Shown: positions 6,866-15,737, numbered from the stretch's first letter. The stretch: DNA of 64,000 nt from Nocardioides gilvus (GCF_003194605.1 NZ_QHKY01000006.1:62001-126000); one strand, 5' to 3'. Program-made: numbers and translations. The notes: generated from the letters alone by a model not told the origin.

Positions 6866-9787
6866 GTGATCGTCTCCGTCGTACTCGTCAGCCATGACGG
6901 GGCGAGATGGCTGCCCCAGGTCCTGGGCGGGCTCAGCGGCCAGCAGCGCCCCGCTGACCGCGGGATCGCCGTGGACACCGGCAGCCGAGACGACTGCATC
7001 GACCTGTTGGTCCCGGTCTTCGGTGCAGACGCAGTCCTCTCCGCGCCCGTCAAGACCTCCTATCCCGAAGCCGTCCAACGGGCCCTGGAGTCTCTCCCGC
7101 CTGCGGAGGACGAGTGGATCTGGCTGCTGCACGACGACTCGAACCCCGCGCCGGACGCCCTCGCCGCTCTGGTTGCGGCGGTCGCCGAGCACCCGGAGGT
7201 CGACGTCTTCGGCCCCAAGCTGCGCGAGTGGCCCTCCCTGCGTCGCCTGCTCGAGCTCGGGGTCACCATCTCGGGCACGGGTCGGCGAGAGACCGGCCTC
7301 GAGCGAGGCGAGTACGACCAGGGCCAGCACGACCGGTCACGCCGGGTGCTGGCGGTCAACACCGCCGGCATGCTCGTACGGCGTGAGGTGCTGGAGTCTC
7401 TCGGTGGTTTCGACGAGGCCCTGCCGCTCTTCGGCAACGACATCGACTTCGGCTGGCGGGCCGCTCGCGCCGGGCACCAGACGTACGTCGTCCCCGAGGC
7501 CGTCGTCTTTCATGCCGAGGCGGCCACGCGCGGTGCCCGCACCACTGAGCTCACGGGCCGCCACCCGCACTACTCGATGCGGCGGGCTGCCCTCTTCACC
7601 CTGCTGGCCAACGTCGAACGACCGCAGTTGTTGTGGCAGACGATCCGACTCCTCTTCGGCAGCCTGGTCAGAGTCCTCGGCCTGCTCGCGGTCCGCGCGG
7701 TCGGCGAGGCGGCCGACGAGTTCGCGGCCCTGCTCCACGTCTACACCCGACCCGGACAGGTCCGCGCCGCGCGGCTGGAACGCAAGGGCCTGTGGGAGCA
7801 GCAGGCCCACGACGTACGCCCCCTGATGCCACCTTGGTGGCTGCCCTACCGCCACGGTCTGGATGCGGTCAGTGACCTGTTCCAGGCGCTGGCGAGCAGC
7901 GTCCAGGACGTCGCCGAGAGACGGCGTGCCGCCAAGGAGGCAACGCTGGCCGCCGAGCGTGCGGCCGCTCCCGGTCTGGCGCCCTTGCAAGCGGCCACTC
8001 CTGAGCGCCCCCGGCGCGGCTCCGACGGTGAGGACGAGGACGACGAGCTGTACGCCGACTCCGGGTGGGTGGTGCGGTTCTTCACCAGCCCGGTGGCGAT
8101 CGTCCTGAGCGTCGTCGTCCTGGCGTCGCTCTTCGCGGCGCGTGAGGCCTTCTGGTCCATCCAGGGCGGGGCGCTCTCCCCGGTCCCGGACCGGGCCGCT
8201 GACTGGTGGCGCCTGCACCTGGAGTCGCGGCACGCGCTCGGCACCGGCTCCGACGTGCCCGCCCCTGCCTACATCGCGCTCTTCGCGGTCGCCGGGTTCG
8301 TCCTCTTCGGAGGAAGCTCCGGGGTCGTGATGAGTGCCTTGATGCTTCTCGCCGTCCCCCTGGCGCTGTGGGGCGCGTGGCGTTTTCTGCGGGTGGTCGG
8401 CCGGCTGGTCGATCCCCGCGGTCTCTCCACCTGGGTGCTGGTGTGGGGGTCGGTGACCTATGCCCTGCTCCCGGCCACCTCGGGCGCGTGGGGCGAAGGT
8501 CGCTTCGGCACGGTCGCGATGGCCGCCCTGCTGCCCTGGCTCGCCCACGCTGCCCTGGGTTTCGTCGACCCCGAACCAGACCGCCGTTGGCGTGCCGGGT
8601 GGCGTACGGGCATGCTGCTCGCCCTGTGCGCCGCCTTCGTGCCGGGGATCTGGCTCTTCGGCCTGGTGGTGGCGGCGATCGTGGTCGCGGCCGCCATCGC
8701 GATCAGCCCCCGACTGCTCAACGACCGCGCGGTGTGGGGCCCGCCGGCCCTGGCCCTGGTGCTGGTGCCGGTCCTGTTGCTGCCGTGGTTCCTGCCGTTG
8801 ATCGGCACCGGCTCGGCCGCCGGTCTGTTGCTGGAGGCCGGTCGGCTGCCGGTGGCCTCGGTCGACGCCGCCGGCCTGCTGACCGGCCGACTGTCCCAGA
8901 TGGGTGCGCCCTGGTGGCTCGGTGTTCCGGTGGGCCTCCTGGCAGTGCTGGCCATCGCCCCCCACTCGACCCGGGTGCCGGTGATGATCGGGTGGGTCGT
9001 CGCCCTGCCGGCGGCCTGCGTGGTCGCGGTCCTGGGTCTCGTCCAGCTCGACCTGCCGGGCAGTTCGACTCCGCCGAGCATGGGCTTCTTCGTCGTGGTG
9101 CTCCAGGGCATCGCGGTGGTGGTGGCCTCGCTCGGGACGGGGGCGCTGGTGCGTCGACTCGCCGGGGACGACCATCCGTGGTGGCAGCGGGCCGTCGCGT
9201 TGGCAGTGGCCGGCGTGGCCGTCGTGGTGCCGTTGGGTGGCCTCGTGTGGTGGGTGGGTGCAGACAACCAGTTCGGCGAGGACCCCCTCGAGGTGGTCCC
9301 GGCCTACATGGCCCAGAGCGCGTTGACGGACGACGCCCGTGGGGTCCTGGTGCTGAGGGGTTCGGTCGACGAAGGCGTGACCTACCGGATCCGTCGTGGC
9401 GACGGCGTCACCGTGGGTGAGGACGAGATCCTGGGGTTGACCCCTGAGGACCGGGAGATGTCAGCTCTGGTCACCCGTCTGGTCTCGGCGCCGACGCCGC
9501 GCGTCGTCGAGGCCCTGGCCGACCAGGGCGTCGAGTACGTCGTCGTGCCGTCGCCGGTCGACGGACGCATCGCGGCCGGTATGGACGCGGTGGACGGCTT
9601 CGTCCAGGCGAGCGCCGAGGACCGCTCGACCCGGGCCTGGAGGGTCGAGCACGAGACGTCGGCGCGTGGCGTCGCGAGCGAGGTGGGCACCGGTCGCATG
9701 GTGCTGGTGGTGACCCAGGGGATCGCGTGGATCCTGGCCCTCGTGGCGGCGGGCCCCACGATCACCTCGAGGAGGGTACGCCGATGA
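6866..9787 (+). CDS. Large membrane glycosyltransferase, family 2
   Basis: The 973-residue protein has two parts. Residues 1 to about 250 form a GT-A domain: it starts IVSVVLVSHDGARWLPQVL, has the LLHDDSNPAPDAL motif in the place of the DxD, and ends with GNDIDFGWRAARAGHQTYVV (residues 191-210), which resembles the acceptor/base region of rhamnosyl- and galactosyl-transferases. After a cytoplasmic, acidic linker (EDEDDELY) come about a dozen hydrophobic segments from residue 410 to 810. A hydrophilic region near 810-945 follows, then a last membrane helix. I infer transfer of an activated sugar to an envelope polymer; the substrate is unknown. GTG start at 6866. The stop overlaps the DUF5719 start (ATGA). 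Confidence 0.85.
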   Translation: MIVSVVLVSHDGARWLPQVLGGLSGQQRPADRGIAVDTGSRDDCIDLLVPVFGADAVLSAPVKTSYPEAVQRALESLPPAEDEWIWLLHDDSNPAPDALAALVAAVAEHPEVDVFGPKLREWPSLRRLLELGVTISGTGRRETGLERGEYDQGQHDRSRRVLAVNTAGMLVRREVLESLGGFDEALPLFGNDIDFGWRAARAGHQTYVVPEAVVFHAEAATRGARTTELTGRHPHYSMRRAALFTLLANVERPQLLWQTIRLLFGSLVRVLGLLAVRAVGEAADEFAALLHVYTRPGQVRAARLERKGLWEQQAHDVRPLMPPWWLPYRHGLDAVSDLFQALASSVQDVAERRRAAKEATLAAERAAAPGLAPLQAATPERPRRGSDGEDEDDELYADSGWVVRFFTSPVAIVLSVVVLASLFAAREAFWSIQGGALSPVPDRAADWWRLHLESRHALGTGSDVPAPAYIALFAVAGFVLFGGSSGVVMSALMLLAVPLALWGAWRFLRVVGRLVDPRGLSTWVLVWGSVTYALLPATSGAWGEGRFGTVAMAALLPWLAHAALGFVDPEPDRRWRAGWRTGMLLALCAAFVPGIWLFGLVVAAIVVAAAIAISPRLLNDRAVWGPPALALVLVPVLLLPWFLPLIGTGSAAGLLLEAGRLPVASVDAAGLLTGRLSQMGAPWWLGVPVGLLAVLAIAPHSTRVPVMIGWVVALPAACVVAVLGLVQLDLPGSSTPPSMGFFVVVLQGIAVVVASLGTGALVRRLAGDDHPWWQRAVALAVAGVAVVVPLGGLVWWVGADNQFGEDPLEVVPAYMAQSALTDDARGVLVLRGSVDEGVTYRIRRGDGVTVGEDEILGLTPEDREMSALVTRLVSAPTPRVVEALADQGVEYVVVPSPVDGRIAAGMDAVDGFVQASAEDRSTRAWRVEHETSARGVASEVGTGRMVLVVTQGIAWILALVAAGPTITSRRVRR

Positions 9788-11160
9788 CGGACAGGTCGAG
9801 ACCTGGCTCACGCCGCAGGGTGGCACTGCAGCGGGACCGACGGATCAACCCGATGGTGATGCTGTCCATCGGCGTGCCACTGCTCACGGTCGCTGCGCTG
9901 GCGAGCGTCAGCCCCTCACCCACCGAGGACCCGGGTCGCGCGCCGGGGACCGCCCCCCTGAGCAGCTCGGTGGTCGTCTGCCCCCCGGCCCGGGGCGACG
10001 TCGACGACGTTCGCGTGGCTCTCGCCAACACTTCCCAGTCCGGCACGATCCGGGTCGCCGGCGCCCCTGACGTGACGATCAGCGGTGGTGCTCTCAGCAC
10101 CGTCGGCCGGTCGTCGTACGTCGTCCTGCGAGCCGAGGGTGACCTGGCGTCCGGCCTCGTCGCCTCGCGCACCGGTGAGACCGCAGCGGTGGCTTGCACA
10201 CCCCCCGACAGCGACGTCTGGTTCACCGGCGTCGGTGCGGGACCCGAACACTCCTCCGTGCTGCACCTGGTCAACCCCGACGCCGGTCCCGCGCTCGCCG
10301 ACGTGACCGTGCACGGCCCGGGCGGCGTACGGGAGGTGGCTGGCCTCCGGGGCCTGGCCGTGCCCGCCCGGGGAGAGATCGAGCTGGACCTCTCCCGGGT
10401 CGCTCCGGCTCGCAACGACCTCACGATCAGGATCCAGGTCAGTCGCGGGAGGTTGGCCTCGTCGGTGATGGATCGCATCGACGAGCTGGGCAGTGCCAGC
10501 CGAGCGGTCTCCTGGCTGCCGGCCAACGATGCGCCGAGCCGCGATCCCCTGCTCCTCGGTGTCGCCCGAGGTGGCGGGGACCGCACGCTGGTCGTGACCA
10601 ATGACGGCTCCGACGAGACCCGGGTGAACGTGCTGGCGGTGACCGCCGAGAGCGAGTTCGCCCCCGCCGGCGTCGAGCCCGTGAACGTGCCACCGGGAGC
10701 CACGGTGACGGTCTCGTTGTCGGACCTGCTGCGTTCCGACGTCGTCGACGGACTGGTGGGGCTGCGGTTGGAGTCGCGTGAGCCGGTCAGTGCCCAGTTG
10801 CGCACCCGCACGGGGAGCGACCTCACCCACGCCGTCGCGGCGCCCCTGCTTTCGGCCACGGCCGCCGGCGTCGTCGCAGCCGGCCCCAAGCGCCTCGTCC
10901 TCGCCGGCGCCGACGCGGTCACCGAGGTCACCGTCGTCCAGCGTGACGCCGGGGGTCGCGAGCTCGAGCCGGTCCGGGTCACCATGCGTCCCGGTCGAGG
11001 CCGCCGACTCGGTCTCGACCCCAGGGCCCGCTGGGTCGAGGTGCAGATGGACGGCGGACGGGTGGCCGCCGCCCTCGAGGCCGGTGCCGGCGGGGTCCGG
11101 CCCCTGTTCGAGCTGGTCACCGAGAGTCTCGTACCGGACGTCCGACCCGCCCTGTACTGA
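9784..11160 (+). CDS. DUF5719 family protein, membrane-anchored
   Basis: This 458-residue protein has a basic N-terminus, one membrane segment near residues 22-41 (INPMVMLSIGVPLLTVAALA) and a long exported beta-rich region made of Ig-like strand patterns. It fits actinobacterial DUF5719, of unknown function. It starts at ATG 9784 behind GAGGAGG and overlaps the glycosyltransferase gene by four bases, so the two are probably co-translated. The same pairing of a giant glycosyltransferase with this exported protein suggests a joint role in building or presenting an extracellular glycan; that is inference from context. Confidence 0.8.
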   Translation: MTDRSRPGSRRRVALQRDRRINPMVMLSIGVPLLTVAALASVSPSPTEDPGRAPGTAPLSSSVVVCPPARGDVDDVRVALANTSQSGTIRVAGAPDVTISGGALSTVGRSSYVVLRAEGDLASGLVASRTGETAAVACTPPDSDVWFTGVGAGPEHSSVLHLVNPDAGPALADVTVHGPGGVREVAGLRGLAVPARGEIELDLSRVAPARNDLTIRIQVSRGRLASSVMDRIDELGSASRAVSWLPANDAPSRDPLLLGVARGGGDRTLVVTNDGSDETRVNVLAVTAESEFAPAGVEPVNVPPGATVTVSLSDLLRSDVVDGLVGLRLESREPVSAQLRTRTGSDLTHAVAAPLLSATAAGVVAAGPKRLVLAGADAVTEVTVVQRDAGGRELEPVRVTMRPGRGRRLGLDPRARWVEVQMDGGRVAAALEAGAGGVRPLFELVTESLVPDVRPALY

Positions 11161-11176
11161 TCTCGTGGGGCGAGGC

Positions 11177-11605
11177 TCAGTCGTCCTCGCGCGGGTCGAC
11201 GTCCTCGGGGTCCATGTCGAGGAGGATCGCGATCTGCTCCACCAGCACGGTGAAGACCATGGCGCGCAGCTCCTCCCGGTTGTCGCAGCGGTGCTCGATC
11301 GGTCGACGGAAGAGGACCAGTCGGCTCGGGGTCGCGCCCTGGCCGCGGACCAGGGAGGCCAACGGCACACCCTCGTCGTCCCAGTCGTCGGGGACCAGGG
11401 GAGTGTCCTCGACGGCGTACTCCACGAGGCCGAGGTGGTCGTGCCAGCGGGCGTCCAGGACCCGTACGACATCGAGCACGACCGAGTCGAACCGCATCCG
11501 CTGGGTGCGGGTCGCGGGGGTGCCCAGGGTGCGGGGGAGGACTGCAGGCCCGCGCATCCCCCGGTCGCGACGGTCCCGGGTGCGACGACGAGGGGCCTGA
11601 TCCAT
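11177..11605 (-). CDS. Metallopeptidase-family (zincin_1-like) protein with degenerate active site
   Basis: The 142-residue product looks like the actinobacterial orthologue of Rv3259, annotated as metallopeptidase family protein (PF06262-like). Recognisable segments are VEYAVEDTPLV, RLVLFRRPIEHRC and the C-terminal VFTVLVEQIAILLDMDPEDV. The last segment occupies the place of the usual HExxH zinc helix, but here it reads VEQIA: only the Glu is kept and both His are absent. A classical zinc peptidase is therefore unlikely. It lies between two plus-strand genes and is transcribed from the opposite strand, divergently from the DUF3499 gene. Confidence 0.7.
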   Translation of the reverse strand: MDQAPRRRTRDRRDRGMRGPAVLPRTLGTPATRTQRMRFDSVVLDVVRVLDARWHDHLGLVEYAVEDTPLVPDDWDDEGVPLASLVRGQGATPSRLVLFRRPIEHRCDNREELRAMVFTVLVEQIAILLDMDPEDVDPREDD

Positions 11606-11654
11606 GCCGCGAGCCTAGACGGCGACGAGGGTGGCGCGGGGTAACGTCACCCGT

Positions 11655-12014
11655 GTGAATCCTGCACGCCGTTGTTCGCGTACCGCTTGTGGCCGTGCTG
11701 CGGTCGCGACGTTGACCTACGTGTACTCCGACCAGACGGCGGTGCTGGGCCCGCTCTCGTTGCACGCCGAGCCGCACGCGTACGACCTGTGTGGGCAGCA
11801 CAGCGAACGTCTCTCCGCCCCGCGCGGCTGGGAGGTCCTGCGCCTCGCGCTGGACCTCACCGACAAGGGTCCCTCCAACGACGACCTCCTTGCTCTGGCC
11901 GACGCCGTACGTGAGGCTGCGCGCCCGCCCGAGCCGGCCCCACCGATCCACTCGGCCGACGATCCGACACGCGGCACGCGCCGCGGTCACCTGCGGGTCC
12001 TGACCACGGACTGA
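11655..12014 (+). CDS. DUF3499 family protein
   Basis: This 119-residue protein is the orthologue of Rv3258c. The N-terminus CSRTACGRAAVATLTYVY and the later DLCGQHSERL provide two Cys pairs that could bind one zinc ion. The middle LSAPRGWEVLRL is typical of the family. Function is not known. Start: GTG at 11655, giving NPARRCSRTAC as in homologues; the longer frame from 11631 has no support. It is followed by phosphomannomutase after 34 bases, an order conserved in actinobacteria. Confidence 0.85.
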   Translation: MNPARRCSRTACGRAAVATLTYVYSDQTAVLGPLSLHAEPHAYDLCGQHSERLSAPRGWEVLRLALDLTDKGPSNDDLLALADAVREAARPPEPAPPIHSADDPTRGTRRGHLRVLTTD

Positions 12015-12048
12015 TCACGGCTCGGGGTGCCATATAGGCTCACGTGCC

Positions 12049-13449
12049 ATGACTTCCGGTACCCCTGACGCCGCCGCGTCGCCGACCTTGGATCCCGCCA
12101 ACCTCGGGGCCATCTTCAAGGCCTACGACGTCCGTGGCACCGTCCCCGACCAGATGGACGAGGCGCTGGCCCGCGCGACGGGCAACGCCTTCGTCCAGGT
12201 GCTGGGCGCCGAGACCGTGGTGATCGGCTACGACATGCGTCCCAGCTCACCGGGGATGGCGAGGGCCTTCGCCGAGGGCGCCTCCCTGGCCGGAGCAGCA
12301 GTGGTCAACGTCGGGCTGGCCTCCACCGACCAGCTCTACTTCGCGTCCGGCCACCTCGGGCACGCGGGCGTGATGTTCACCGCCAGCCACAACCCGGCGC
12401 AGTACAACGGCATGAAGATGTGCCGCGCGGGTGCGCAGCCGGTCGGTGTGGACACCGGCCTGGCCGAGATCCGTGACGTCGTGGGCTCCGGCCGGATCGT
12501 CACGGCTGAGGTCCCCGGTGAGATCACCGAGACCGACGTCCTGGCTGCGTACGCCGACCACCTGCTCACCCTGGCGCCGGTCGTCGGGCGTCGCCTGAAG
12601 GTGGTCGTCGACGCGGGCAACGGCATGGCCGGTCTGACCGCACCGATGGTCTTCGACAAGATCGGAACCGAGGCCGTGGAGATGGTGCCGCTCTTCTTCG
12701 AGCTGGACGGCACCTTCCCCAACCACGAGGCCAACCCGATCGAGCCGGCCAACCTGGTCGACCTGCAGCAGGCGGTCCTCGCCGAGAAGGCCGACATCGG
12801 TCTCGCCTTCGACGGCGACGCTGACCGTTGCTTCATCGTTGACGAGCACGGCCGCGGTGTCTCGCCCTCCACCCTGACCGCCCTGATCGCGGCTCGTGAG
12901 TTGCTCAAGGAGCCGGGGGCCGTGGTCATCCACAACCTCATCACCTCGCGCTCGGTGCCCGAGATCGTCACCGAGCTCGGTGGTCGGCCGGTGCGTACGC
13001 GGGTGGGACACTCCTACATCAAGGCCGAGATGGCCGCTACCGACGCGATCTTCGGCGGCGAGCACAGCGGTCACTTCTACTTCCGCGACTTCTGGCGCGC
13101 TGACTCCGGCATGCTGGCGGCCCTGCACGCGATGGCGGCCCTGGCGGAGACCGACCGGTCACTCTCCGACCTGCTCGCCGAGTACGAGCGCTACCCGGCC
13201 AGTGGTGAGATCAACTCCACGGTCGCTGACCAGGCTGCTGTGCTCGCCGATCTTCGCAGTCACTGGAGCGACGTCGAGGGCGCCGAGGTGGACGAGCTCG
13301 ACGGCCTGACGGTGACGCACGCCGACTGGTGGTTCAATGTCAGGGCCTCGAACACCGAGCCGCTGCTGCGGCTCAACTGCGAGGGCAAGGACGAGGCCAC
13401 CATGGTCGAGGTCCGCGACGCCGTCCTCACCACGATCAGGAGCAACTGA
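12049..13449 (+). CDS. manB: Phosphomannomutase/phosphoglucomutase
   Basis: The 466-residue enzyme interconverts hexose-6-phosphate and hexose-1-phosphate, here most likely mannose, feeding GDP-mannose synthesis together with manC. All alpha-D-phosphohexomutase loops are visible: the phosphoserine loop TASHNP with Ser113, the magnesium loop DGDADR at 255-260, the sugar-recognition loop GEHSG at 337-341, and a C-terminal phosphate-binding RASNTEPLLRLN segment. Its length is normal for the family (mycobacterial PmmA, Rv3257c). The stop codon shares one base with the start of the Trm112 gene. Confidence 0.95.
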   Translation: MTSGTPDAAASPTLDPANLGAIFKAYDVRGTVPDQMDEALARATGNAFVQVLGAETVVIGYDMRPSSPGMARAFAEGASLAGAAVVNVGLASTDQLYFASGHLGHAGVMFTASHNPAQYNGMKMCRAGAQPVGVDTGLAEIRDVVGSGRIVTAEVPGEITETDVLAAYADHLLTLAPVVGRRLKVVVDAGNGMAGLTAPMVFDKIGTEAVEMVPLFFELDGTFPNHEANPIEPANLVDLQQAVLAEKADIGLAFDGDADRCFIVDEHGRGVSPSTLTALIAARELLKEPGAVVIHNLITSRSVPEIVTELGGRPVRTRVGHSYIKAEMAATDAIFGGEHSGHFYFRDFWRADSGMLAALHAMAALAETDRSLSDLLAEYERYPASGEINSTVADQAAVLADLRSHWSDVEGAEVDELDGLTVTHADWWFNVRASNTEPLLRLNCEGKDEATMVEVRDAVLTTIRSN

Positions 13450-13613
13450 TGCAACTCGACCCCAAGCTGCTCGACATCATCGTCTGCCCGGCCTGCCACG
13501 CCTCCCTGTTCGCGCAGGGCGAGGAGCTCGTGTGCTCGGGATGCGGGTACGCGTACCCGGTGCGTGACGACATCCCGGTGCTGCTCGTCGACGAGGCCCG
13601 TAAGCCGGCCTGA
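13449..13613 (+). CDS. Trm112 family zinc-ribbon protein
   Basis: A 54-residue protein with two zinc-binding pairs, C13-P-A-C16 and C29-S-G-C32. The C-terminal YPVRDDIPVLLVDEA is diagnostic of the Trm112/YcaR family. In other organisms such proteins activate methyltransferases; the bacterial role is not settled. It starts at the ATG sharing its first base with the phosphomannomutase stop (TGATG) and is followed after 3 bases by the SIS gene. The three genes therefore form one operon. Confidence 0.88.
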   Translation: MQLDPKLLDIIVCPACHASLFAQGEELVCSGCGYAYPVRDDIPVLLVDEARKPA

Positions 13614-13616
13614 CGC

Positions 13617-14654
13617 ATGGGCACCTGGTTCGACGAAGGTCGCCTCGACGACGAGCGGGCGCTGGGGTCCTTCGACCCGGTGCTACGAGGGCTGGCCGAG
13701 GCGGGATCGCGCGTACGCCGGGACCTGGCCACCGCCAGCGACGCCCTGGCCGGGGCCGTGGCGCGCGCGCAGGCTTCGGACCGTCCTCGCGCGGTGGTCG
13801 CGGCGGGGCCCGACTCCCGGCTGCTGCGCGCAGTGCTCGAGCCCTGGTGCCCGGTGCCCTTCGTGGCGTGGCCGGCGCCCAGCCTCCCGGGATGGGTGGG
13901 GAGCCTGGACCTCGTCCTGGTGCTGGCCCCCGACGGGTCGGACGAGACGACCGCGGGCGCCGTCGCCGAGGCCCTGCGACGAGGCGCCCAGGTCGTGGTG
14001 GCCGCACCCGAGAACTCCCTGGTGGCCCGGCACGCCGTCGGACGCTGGAGCACGTTGTTGCCGGTCGTCACGCGCGACCAGTCCGCTGCCGCCGTCGTGA
14101 TGTTGGAGTACCTGGACAAGGTCGACCTCGGCCCCAGGAGTGACGTCGAGGACGTGGCCGGTGCGCTCGACCACGTCGCGACCGCCTGCTCACCCTTCCG
14201 GGACCTCTCGGTCAACCCGGCCAAGACCTTGGCCATCTCGCTCTCCGACCACAGCCCCGTGCTGTGGGGCGGCAGCGTCCTGGCTGCGCGGGCGGCGCGT
14301 CGGGTGGCGGAGTCGATCCGACGCGCCTCGGGCTCGTCCGCGATCGCGGGCGATGCCGAGCACCTGCTCCCGGTCCTGGAGTCGACACCGGTGCGCGACC
14401 TCTTCGACGACCCCCTGGACGAGGAGGGAAGCGCGCTGCCCCCGGTCCTGGTGGTGCTCGACGACGGCACGAACGAGTCGCTGGTCGCCGAGCAGCGTGA
14501 TCTCCTCGTCGGCACGGCCGAAGCGCGCCGCATCCGGGTCGAGACCCTGACCTGTGAACCCGGCGTCACCACCGAGGTGGGGCGCTATGCGTCACTGCTG
14601 CTGCAGGGTCGCTACGCTGCCGCCTACCTGCAGGTCGGACTGGATCAGGAGTGA
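13617..14654 (+). CDS. SIS-domain protein, phosphosugar isomerase-like
   Basis: This 345-residue protein corresponds to Rv3256c. Two alpha/beta SIS-like halves can be seen. One contains VVAAGPDSRLLRAVLE and VLVLAPDGSDETTAGAVAEAL; the second resembles the C-terminal domain of archaeal/actinobacterial phosphoglucose/phosphomannose isomerases (NPAKTLAISLSDHSPVLWGG followed by VLAARAARRVAESI and a DAEHLLPVL stretch). Catalytic assignment is uncertain. Since no manA gene is visible here, it could supply mannose-6-phosphate from fructose-6-phosphate, or act as a regulator. ATG at 13617, three bases after the Trm112 stop. Confidence 0.8.
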   Translation: MGTWFDEGRLDDERALGSFDPVLRGLAEAGSRVRRDLATASDALAGAVARAQASDRPRAVVAAGPDSRLLRAVLEPWCPVPFVAWPAPSLPGWVGSLDLVLVLAPDGSDETTAGAVAEALRRGAQVVVAAPENSLVARHAVGRWSTLLPVVTRDQSAAAVVMLEYLDKVDLGPRSDVEDVAGALDHVATACSPFRDLSVNPAKTLAISLSDHSPVLWGGSVLAARAARRVAESIRRASGSSAIAGDAEHLLPVLESTPVRDLFDDPLDEEGSALPPVLVVLDDGTNESLVAEQRDLLVGTAEARRIRVETLTCEPGVTTEVGRYASLLLQGRYAAAYLQVGLDQE

Positions 14655-14658
14655 AACG

Positions 14659-15615
14659 ATGAGTGCCGGACTGTTCGCCCTGCTCGATGACGTGGCGACC
14701 CTCGTGAAGGTGGCCGCGGCCTCCGTCGACGACGTCGGCGCAGCCGCCGGACGGGCGAGCGCGAAGGCCGCCGGCGTGGTCATCGACGACACGGCCGTCA
14801 CCCCGCAGTACGTCCAGGGGCTGGCCGCCGAGCGTGAACTCCCGATCGTCAAGAAGATCGCCAAGGGTTCGCTGGTCAACAAGCTGGTCTTCATCCTCCC
14901 CGCGGCGCTGCTGCTCAGCCAGTTCCTGCCCTGGCTGCTCACCCCGATCCTGATGCTGGGTGGCACCTACCTCGCCTTCGAGGGCGCCGAGAAGATCTGG
15001 GAGAAGGTCAGCGGCCACACCGAGCCGGAGGTGCTCGCCACCGAGCTCGGTCCCGAGCAGGAGAAGAAGATGATCTCCGGTGCAATCCGCACCGACCTGA
15101 TCCTCTCGGCCGAGATCATGGTGATCGCCCTCAACGAGGTGGCCGACGAGCCCTTCGTCACCCGCGCGATCATCATGGTGACCGTCGCCATCGGCATCAC
15201 GATCATGGTCTACGGGATCGTCGGGTTGATCGTGAAGGCTGACGACTTCGGCCTGATGCTCGCGATGCGGGCCCGCACCCAGTTCGCGAAGAACTTCGGT
15301 CGTCGCCTCGTGAAGGCGATGCCCGGCGTCCTGGCGGCCATCGGTGCCATCGGCACGGTCGCGATGCTCTGGGTCGGTGGCCACATCCTGCTGGTCGGCC
15401 TGGGTGACCTGGGCCTGCACGGGCCCTACGACTTCGTGCACCACGTCGAGGTGGCGGTCCACGACGCCGTGGGCGTCGCAGGCGGAGTGCTCGGCTGGCT
15501 GACCAACACCGCCTTCTCGGCCGTCTTCGGGCTCGTGGTCGGGGCCGTGGTGGTGACCCTGCTCCACCTGCTGCCGATCGGTCGCCACCCGAAGGGCGAC
15601 CCAGCGGCGCACTGA
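14659..15615 (+). CDS. DUF808 family inner membrane protein (YedI-like)
   Basis: The 318-residue product starts with the family signature SAGLFALLDDVATLVKVAAA and has GVVIDDTAVTPQYVQG nearby. Several membrane segments follow, near residues 80-105, 150-200, 225-260 and 280-310. The family (E. coli YedI) has no proven function. ATG 14659 is preceded by CAGGAG at good distance. It is separated from the SIS gene by 4 bases and is probably the last gene of that operon. Four 11-base tandem repeats begin inside its final codons and run over the stop. Confidence 0.85.
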   Translation: MSAGLFALLDDVATLVKVAAASVDDVGAAAGRASAKAAGVVIDDTAVTPQYVQGLAAERELPIVKKIAKGSLVNKLVFILPAALLLSQFLPWLLTPILMLGGTYLAFEGAEKIWEKVSGHTEPEVLATELGPEQEKKMISGAIRTDLILSAEIMVIALNEVADEPFVTRAIIMVTVAIGITIMVYGIVGLIVKADDFGLMLAMRARTQFAKNFGRRLVKAMPGVLAAIGAIGTVAMLWVGGHILLVGLGDLGLHGPYDFVHHVEVAVHDAVGVAGGVLGWLTNTAFSAVFGLVVGAVVVTLLHLLPIGRHPKGDPAAH

Positions 15616-15649
15616 GGGCGCACTGAGGGCCCACTGACGGCGCACTGAC
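15606..15649. repeat. Four 11-base tandem repeats over the DUF808 stop codon
   Basis: Units at 15606, 15617, 15628 and 15639 read GGCGCACTGAG, GGCGCACTGAG, GGCCCACTGAC and GGCGCACTGAC; a degenerate fifth unit follows. Each carries TGA, and because the unit is 11 bases the TGAs fall in all three frames downstream of the true stop (15613-15615). Confidence 0.85.
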
Positions 15650-15714
15650 GGGGCACGCGTCGGGGATTGCGTGATTGGGCGGGGCCGGTTCTAGTCTCGT
15701 GGGCGGAGGGGACG

Positions 15715-15737
15715 CTGGCGCTGGGTCATTGCGCCAG
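15715..15737 (+). promoter_or_regulatory. Hairpin in the ahcY leader
   Basis: CTGGCGC (15715-15721) and GCGCCAG (15731-15737) form a 7-bp stem around a 9-base loop, about 30 bases before the ahcY start. A possible -10 (TAGTCT, 15692-15697) lies just upstream, so the hairpin would be in the leader. It does not match the S-adenosylhomocysteine riboswitch consensus as I know it. Its role is unknown. Confidence 0.4.

Noticed and set aside
7337..9175. Long antisense open frame inside the glycosyltransferase gene
   Set aside because: Composition is typical of a GC-rich shadow frame, full of Gln/Arg/Gly/His without any recognisable domain.
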